Assembly: GCA_964396385.1 (NCBI GenBank)
Contig: CAYNFH010000037.1
Coordinates: forward strand, 1-35,486
DNA length: 35,486 bases
Direction: 5' to 3'
Source: CAYNFH01 sp964396385
GTDB lineage: Bacteria; Armatimonadota; Chthonomonadetes; Chthonomonadales; CAJBBX01
The notes below the pieces were generated by a model, which was not told where the DNA came from, made no database searches, and worked only from the letters and a program-made list of their open reading frames with translations. A program made the translations under genes and the position numbers. Numbering within the stretch: the stretch's first letter is position 1; each line of letters starts with the position of its first letter. Below, piece after piece: positions 31,254-35,486 of this stretch.

Positions 31254-32755
31254 TGCACCCCATACAGCTCCCCGAACTTGGTGTGCAGGTAGTCCACGTA
31301 GTAGCGTGCGGTGAGCGGCTCGCCGGTCGCCTTCTGGATCAGCTCATCCGGCCGATACTTGCGCCCGCACCGGTGGACGTGCTCCCGCAGCCAGCCGAGC
31401 AGCGACGTGAACTCCCCTGCCCGGATCCGGTCGTCCAGGTCCGGCAGGTCCCGCTGCGCGGCATGCCAGAGCTGGGCCGAAATGAGGTTGCCCAGGGTGT
31501 ACGTCGGAAAGTAGCCGAACATGCCGCCGGACCAGTGGATGTCCTGCAGCACTCCGTGCGCGTCGTCCGGCGGCGTGATGCCCAGGTACTGATGCATGCG
31601 CGCGTTCCACGCGCCCGGCAGATCGCGCACCGACAGCTTGCCCTGCAGGAGCTCACGCTCCAGTTCAAAGCGCAGGAGGATGTGCAGGTTGTAGGTCACC
31701 TCGTCCGCCTCCACCCGGATGAAGGAGCGCTCGACGCGGTTGACGGCGCGGTAGTACCGCTCCACGTCCACGCCTGCGTACGCGTCGGGAAAGGTGGCCT
31801 GTAGCTTCGGCATGACGTACTCGCAGAAAGGCCGCCCGCGGCCTACCAGGTTTTCCCACATCCGGGACTGGCTCTCATGGACGCCCATGGAGGCGGCGGA
31901 GCCGAGCGGCGTGTGGTCCCACTCCATGGGGATGCCCTGCTCGTACATGGCGTGCCCCGCCTCGTGCATCGACGCGTACAGCGCGGCGTCCAGCCGGTCC
32001 GCACTGAAGCGCGTGGTGATGCGCACGTCGCCGCGCGAGAAGTCGGTGCAGAAGGGATGGGCCGCTTCGTCCTGCCTGCCGCGGGTCAAGTCGTATCCAA
32101 TCGCGGCCACGACCTCCTTGGTCAGCTCGCGCTGCGTCGGGATGTCGAACCGGCCGCTGATAGGCGCGCCGTCCGGGGACCTGGCCTCTCCAATTGTCCT
32201 TGTGAGATCAACGAGCTGCGGCCGGAGCTCAGCGAATACGGCTGCCACCTCGGCGGTGCGCATGCCCGGTTCGAAGCCATCCAGGAGCGGATCGTAGACG
32301 TCGTCCGTGTACCCCAGCCTCTCCGCGACCTGCCGGATCAGCACCACCATCTTTTCCAGCGCCGGAGCGAAGGCGCTGAACTCGCTCTGGGATCGCGCTT
32401 CCCGCCAGATGCCCTCCGCCGTCACGCTGTGTTCGGCGATCTCGCCCGCAAGCGTCGCAGGGATCTTCACGGCACGGTCAAAGTCATGGCGGACGTTGCC
32501 CACGAGCCGCACGGCGTCGCTCTCCGGGTCCGACCCCTCAACCTCCCGCTCGGCGGCCTCCAGGAGCCGTCCCGTGTCGGCGTCGGTGAACTGCTCGTGC
32601 GCTATCCGGCTCACGAGACCTATGGACGCTGCGCGGGCGGGACCCCCTCCGGGCGGCATATTCACCTGCTGGTCCCACTCCAGCACTCCGACCACGCTGC
32701 GGAGATAGGAGATCTGTTTCGTGCGCGCTATCAGCGCGTCCACCTTCTGGCCCAT
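31250..32755 (-). CDS. M32-family metallocarboxypeptidase (thermostable carboxypeptidase Taq type)
   Basis: The 501-residue zinc enzyme removes C-terminal residues from peptides in the cytoplasm. The zinc motif HEAGH is at 264-268 with the third ligand Glu294 in GVHESQSRMWEN. DFDRAVKIPATLAGEI, HPFCTDFSRGDVRITTRF and the C-terminal YHTK-like DYLHTKFGELYGVQ are also characteristic of M32. The length matches the family. It is the first gene of a minus-strand unit with rarA (11-base gap) and the dehydrogenase. A TTATAG sequence directly upstream could be a -10 giving a very short leader, but no -35 is visible. Confidence 0.95.
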   Translation of the reverse strand: MGQKVDALIARTKQISYLRSVVGVLEWDQQVNMPPGGGPARAASIGLVSRIAHEQFTDADTGRLLEAAEREVEGSDPESDAVRLVGNVRHDFDRAVKIPATLAGEIAEHSVTAEGIWREARSQSEFSAFAPALEKMVVLIRQVAERLGYTDDVYDPLLDGFEPGMRTAEVAAVFAELRPQLVDLTRTIGEARSPDGAPISGRFDIPTQRELTKEVVAAIGYDLTRGRQDEAAHPFCTDFSRGDVRITTRFSADRLDAALYASMHEAGHAMYEQGIPMEWDHTPLGSAASMGVHESQSRMWENLVGRGRPFCEYVMPKLQATFPDAYAGVDVERYYRAVNRVERSFIRVEADEVTYNLHILLRFELERELLQGKLSVRDLPGAWNARMHQYLGITPPDDAHGVLQDIHWSGGMFGYFPTYTLGNLISAQLWHAAQRDLPDLDDRIRAGEFTSLLGWLREHVHRCGRKYRPDELIQKATGEPLTARYYVDYLHTKFGELYGVQ

Positions 32756-32771
32756 GGACCCTCGATTCTAT

Positions 32772-32876
32772 AACCGGTCTCATTGGTCCGGTTCCACAGT
32801 CGGCGGAGGCCGACTTTGCGCTTTGTCTAGCCCGCGGTTTCAACCGCAGGGCCTTCTGGAGTAAACTCCAGTTTAC
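32772..32876. repeat. Composite cluster of hairpins (REP/MITE-like)
   Basis: Four stem-loops lie in the 146-base gap between divergent genes. They are AACCGG...CCGGTT (32772-32793), AGTCGGC-GGAG-GCCGACT (32798-32815), GCCC-GCGGTT...AACCGC-A-GGGC (32830-32852), and an overlapping pair: CTGGAGT-AA-ACTCCAG (32856-32871), or GTAAAC-TCCA-GTTTAC (32861-32876). The last two share bases and exclude each other. The style is that of dispersed non-coding repeats. No promoter with both boxes was seen. Confidence 0.65.
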
Positions 32877-32901
32877 ACCGATTTGCCCCACTGAACCGCC
32901 T

Positions 32902-33819
32902 ATGCGAGATTCCGTTCGCGGTCTCTACCACGTCGAGGTCCAGGATGCGTCCGTCCGCCAGCCGCGCGGGAGCGGGCTCGCGGGCCTCTCCTTCACCGCC
33001 CGTCCGGGCGAGTCCGTCGCCATCCTGGGCGGGTTGGACTCGCGCAAGGAGCTGGCGCTGCAGCTTCTCGCCGGCCGGCTGAAACCGGAATCCGGCTACG
33101 TCCACGTCCTGGGGAAAACGCCACACGCAGGCATGCGGCGGGTGGGTTATACGCCGGAGAGGCCCCGCTTCACCGCACTGCTGAGCCCGAACCGGCTGCT
33201 CGCGCTGGAGGCGGCACGGCACGGGGTCCCGGTGGGGCAGCGGCCCGCGCGCGTAGCCGAGGTGATAGACCTGCTGGACCTATATGGACAGCGCGACCGT
33301 CCGATACGCGAGCTGGGTCCGGGTGAGCGTGCGGCTGTTACGCTCGCCGCGGCGCTGGTCCACCGTCCCATGGTACTGCTGCTAGACAACCCCCTCACAT
33401 CGCTTCCGGACCGGACCGCCACCCGGCTATGGCACTACCTGGAGCAGCGGCAGGCGAAGGAGGGCGCGAGCGTCGTTTTCACCACGGTGCGCTCAGCCGA
33501 GGCGGAGAGGGCCGACCACGTGGCTCTGCTGGACGGCGGGAGGATGCTGGCCTGCGGCCGGCCCGGTGACCTGCTGCAGGGACTGGAGGCCGACACGGTG
33601 ATTGTGGAGGCCGCGGAGCCGGAGGCGGTCCAGCGGAACCTGCGCGGTATCTACGACGTGGAGCTTATCCAGACCCGCGACGGTGTCCTATTCCAGGCGG
33701 CCGACGGCACTGCAGTGGCTGCCCACCTGCTCCGCCACCCGGTAGAGGGCGCCAGGGCGATCTATCTGCGGCCCCCTACCCTGTGGGATGCCCTGCAGGC
33801 GCTGAGCAAGCACCGCTGA
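32902..33819 (+). CDS. ABC-transporter-type ATPase domain protein with degenerate catalytic motifs
   Basis: The 305-residue protein follows the layout of an ABC ATPase of the ABC-2/CcmA type. A beta-strand region leads to a Walker A position (ILGGLDSRKEL, 41-51) that lacks the GxGK[ST] residues. The Q-loop region is VGYTPERPRF, the signature position is ELGPGERAAV (137-146) instead of LSGGQ, and Walker B is VLLLDNPLTSLPD with Asn163 instead of the catalytic Glu. The H-loop is TTVRSAEAE with no histidine. A C-terminal domain (about 225-305) resembles the accessory region of some ATPases. It is probably catalytically dead, perhaps a regulatory or paired subunit. No permease follows; the next gene is convergent. 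ATG 32902 lacks a strong Shine-Dalgarno. Confidence 0.8.
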   Translation: MRDSVRGLYHVEVQDASVRQPRGSGLAGLSFTARPGESVAILGGLDSRKELALQLLAGRLKPESGYVHVLGKTPHAGMRRVGYTPERPRFTALLSPNRLLALEAARHGVPVGQRPARVAEVIDLLDLYGQRDRPIRELGPGERAAVTLAAALVHRPMVLLLDNPLTSLPDRTATRLWHYLEQRQAKEGASVVFTTVRSAEAERADHVALLDGGRMLACGRPGDLLQGLEADTVIVEAAEPEAVQRNLRGIYDVELIQTRDGVLFQAADGTAVAAHLLRHPVEGARAIYLRPPTLWDALQALSKHR

Positions 33820-33916
33820 GGGCGGGCGAGCTGAGTACGTGTGGGAGTCTGGGAGTGCGGAGGATGTCCTCGGAGTCAGGATGCCCTCCGCTGCGTTCCT
33901 TAGTATAAGTGCAATA

Positions 33917-35486
33917 CTACGGGACCTTGAAAAGCGTGCCGCCCCCATAGGGACCGTAGAGCGTTGTGGCGCCGTAAACCGTGCCCGCGCCATCCACTAC
34001 GACGCCCGCGAAGGGTTGTCCCCCGGTTGCCGCGCTGAACGACTGGAGCAAGGTGAACGCTCCGGCTGTGCTACACCTCCAGGCGGTGCCGTAGCTGGAT
34101 GGACCGCCGGACGAATTGGTGCCGTACAGGAGACCATCTGGACCAAGGAAGAGGTCTCCGTACGGATAGGCGCCGTCGGCGGCAGAGTTAAAGGCACGAA
34201 TGAGCGTCACGTTCCCAGTGGACGTACTGATGGAGATGAGCGACCCGGAGTAGTACGTCGCCCCGCTGTAGCACACTGCGAAGATGGCGGAGCCGACGAG
34301 GACAGGTGTCCCGGAGAGACCATTGCCCTGCGCGCCGGTGAGGTTGGCGAGCAAGGCATATCCGGTTCCGTCCGTATTCAGCTTGAAAAAGGCGCCATAC
34401 CCGTTGGCGCCACCGTAGTCCGCGGCTCCATAGAGGACGCCAGCTACATCCTGGACCAGTCCGGCTGATGGCTTATATCCGTCGTGATTGATGTTCGGGT
34501 CGAAGTTGTGCAGCACGGCAAACCCGGTACCGTCGGTAGCGATCGTGTAGACAACGCCGTAGCCTGATACGCCGCTGTTTGTAAGGCCGCCGTTCACGGT
34601 GGTACCGTATAGGTTTCCGTCCTGACCGATGAGGAGGCGACCCTGCGGGAGGAAGCCGTCGGGACCCTGAAAGTGATGGAGCACGGTAAGGTTGCCGGAG
34701 CCGTCCATACTCCAGACCGTACCGTTATTGTAGATGCCGCCGTACATGCACGTACCGTAGAAGTTCCCGTCCGGCCCCTGGATCACGCTGATGGGGTCGC
34801 GACCCTCCTGGGAGGAGTCGTCGAAGACGTGCAGAATCTGGTATACCCCGGAGGGCGTGGCCTGGTAGAAGACGCCCTGACGCAGCACGCCGCCATACCG
34901 GGTGACTCCATAGAGATTGCCGTCGAGGCCCAGCACCGGGCTGCCCATCTGGAAGTAACCATCCTGGTACTCATTGAAAGACTGGAGCAGGGTTGTGGTG
35001 CCCAGGCCAGTCCCCGAGTCGATGGCGATGCTGTAGAGCGAGCCGTACTGGCTGCTGTGCGAGAGAGGGACACCCGCTCCGCCTAACTGGCTGACCCCAT
35101 ACAAGTTCCCGTCGGAAGCGAGAATGGGCGGGCAGAGGGGATTGTCCGCGTCCGCCCCATTGAAGCTGGCGAGCGCGGTAAATGTGAGGGAAGCGTTCAA
35201 CATGTAAGCCGTGCCGTAACCGTTGTCTCCGCCTGACGTGGTGGTTCCGTACAGATTGTCACTAGCGTCGACGCTCAGTCCGCTCTGGGGGTATGCTCCA
35301 GTAGCGCCGCCAAAGCTGTAGACGATGCTGAAGGCGCCCCCGGCCGCCGGGTCTATGCTGTAGACGATGCCCAGGTCTGCCGCGCCGCCGTATTGGGTCG
35401 TACCATAGAGCTTGCCATCTGCCCGCTTGACCAGCGCGGTTTGCGGGTAGCGCCCATCGGATGGGGTGTTGCTGAACGAGTGGACT
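33917..35486 (-). CDS. GloVer-type tandem-repeat protein (5' truncated by window end)
   Basis: The frame is open to the window edge and continues past the internal Met at 35203, so the N-terminus is missing. The visible 520-odd residues consist of roughly ten repeats of about 45-55 residues, each with a core such as DGNLYGTTVNGG, GYGVVYTI and a strand like FAVLHNFD. These are the GloVer repeats of secreted choice-of-anchor proteins, predicted to fold as a beta-propeller. The protein ends at GGGTLFKVP with no PEP-CTERM or other sorting tail, so any anchor or signal peptide must be N-terminal or absent. Its ligand is unknown. It is convergent with the ABC-like gene. Confidence 0.88.
   Translation of the reverse strand, partial: VHSFSNTPSDGRYPQTALVKRADGKLYGTTQYGGAADLGIVYSIDPAAGGAFSIVYSFGGATGAYPQSGLSVDASDNLYGTTTSGGDNGYGTAYMLNASLTFTALASFNGADADNPLCPPILASDGNLYGVSQLGGAGVPLSHSSQYGSLYSIAIDSGTGLGTTTLLQSFNEYQDGYFQMGSPVLGLDGNLYGVTRYGGVLRQGVFYQATPSGVYQILHVFDDSSQEGRDPISVIQGPDGNFYGTCMYGGIYNNGTVWSMDGSGNLTVLHHFQGPDGFLPQGRLLIGQDGNLYGTTVNGGLTNSGVSGYGVVYTIATDGTGFAVLHNFDPNINHDGYKPSAGLVQDVAGVLYGAADYGGANGYGAFFKLNTDGTGYALLANLTGAQGNGLSGTPVLVGSAIFAVCYSGATYYSGSLISISTSTGNVTLIRAFNSAADGAYPYGDLFLGPDGLLYGTNSSGGPSSYGTAWRCSTAGAFTLLQSFSAATGGQPFAGVVVDGAGTVYGATTLYGPYGGGTLFKVP

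Noticed and set aside
33841..33856. Two-copy octamer GTGGGAGT/CTGGGAGT
   Set aside because: Only two imperfect copies and no inverted arm; too weak to count as a member of the array family.

Overview
The window is about 35.5 kb of high-GC bacterial chromosome. A Wza-like outer-membrane export protein and an exosortase-linked exopolysaccharide (EPS) locus point to a diderm (Gram-negative-type) bacterium. Recognisable promoters are sigma70-like (TTGACA/TATAAT) and many starts have Shine-Dalgarno sites. Exosortase, GloVer-type repeats and a Tes-like radical SAM enzyme suggest a lineage such as Armatimonadota or a neighbouring soil/thermal phylum. That placement is an inference, not shown by the sequence. 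No rRNA, tRNA, CRISPR array or transposase was found.

Layout. 1-1071: the 3' end of folC and a small membrane protein. 1120-3195: a divergent pair, a protein with a DnaA-domain-I-like N-terminus (minus) and an SLBB polysaccharide export protein (plus). 3272-5066: a radical SAM protein of the tetraether/membrane-spanning lipid synthase type and a two-helix membrane protein, possibly frameshifted. 5094-22311 (minus): one EPS locus. In transcription order it holds a secreted beta-propeller protein, a Wzc/GumC chain-length protein, a CpsD-type ATPase, a GT2, a WecG/TagA-type transferase fused to a STAS domain, a 44-residue membrane peptide, a hexapeptide acyltransferase, a GH44 glycosidase, an O-antigen-ligase-type polymerase, a GT2, two GT4s, a parvulin-like isomerase and an exosortase-EpsI fusion. 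22567-26632: a hypothetical protein, a TlpA-like thioredoxin and alaS. 26786-28384: a membrane protein with Ig-like domains. 28449-32755 (minus): an M32 carboxypeptidase, RarA/MgsA and an aldehyde dehydrogenase. 32902-33819: an ABC-type ATPase with every catalytic motif degenerate. 33917-end: a truncated GloVer-repeat protein.

The EPS genes plausibly assemble, polymerise, trim and export one polysaccharide. The sugar-transfer enzymes build the repeat unit, the WaaL/Wzy-like protein polymerises it, the PCP and CpsD-type pair controls length, GH44 may edit or release chains, and the separate SLBB protein would form the outer-membrane exit. No flippase, no initiating phosphoglycosyltransferase and no PEP-CTERM substrate is visible here.

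The most unusual signal is a family of short perfect or near-perfect tandem arrays with period 7 or 8, at about twelve places. The unit differs between most sites but the architecture recurs, often two inverted arms around a small core. They sit at gene ends, in leaders and inside permissive coding loops (RarA, a GT2). They look like a dispersed hairpin-forming element rather than random microsatellites.
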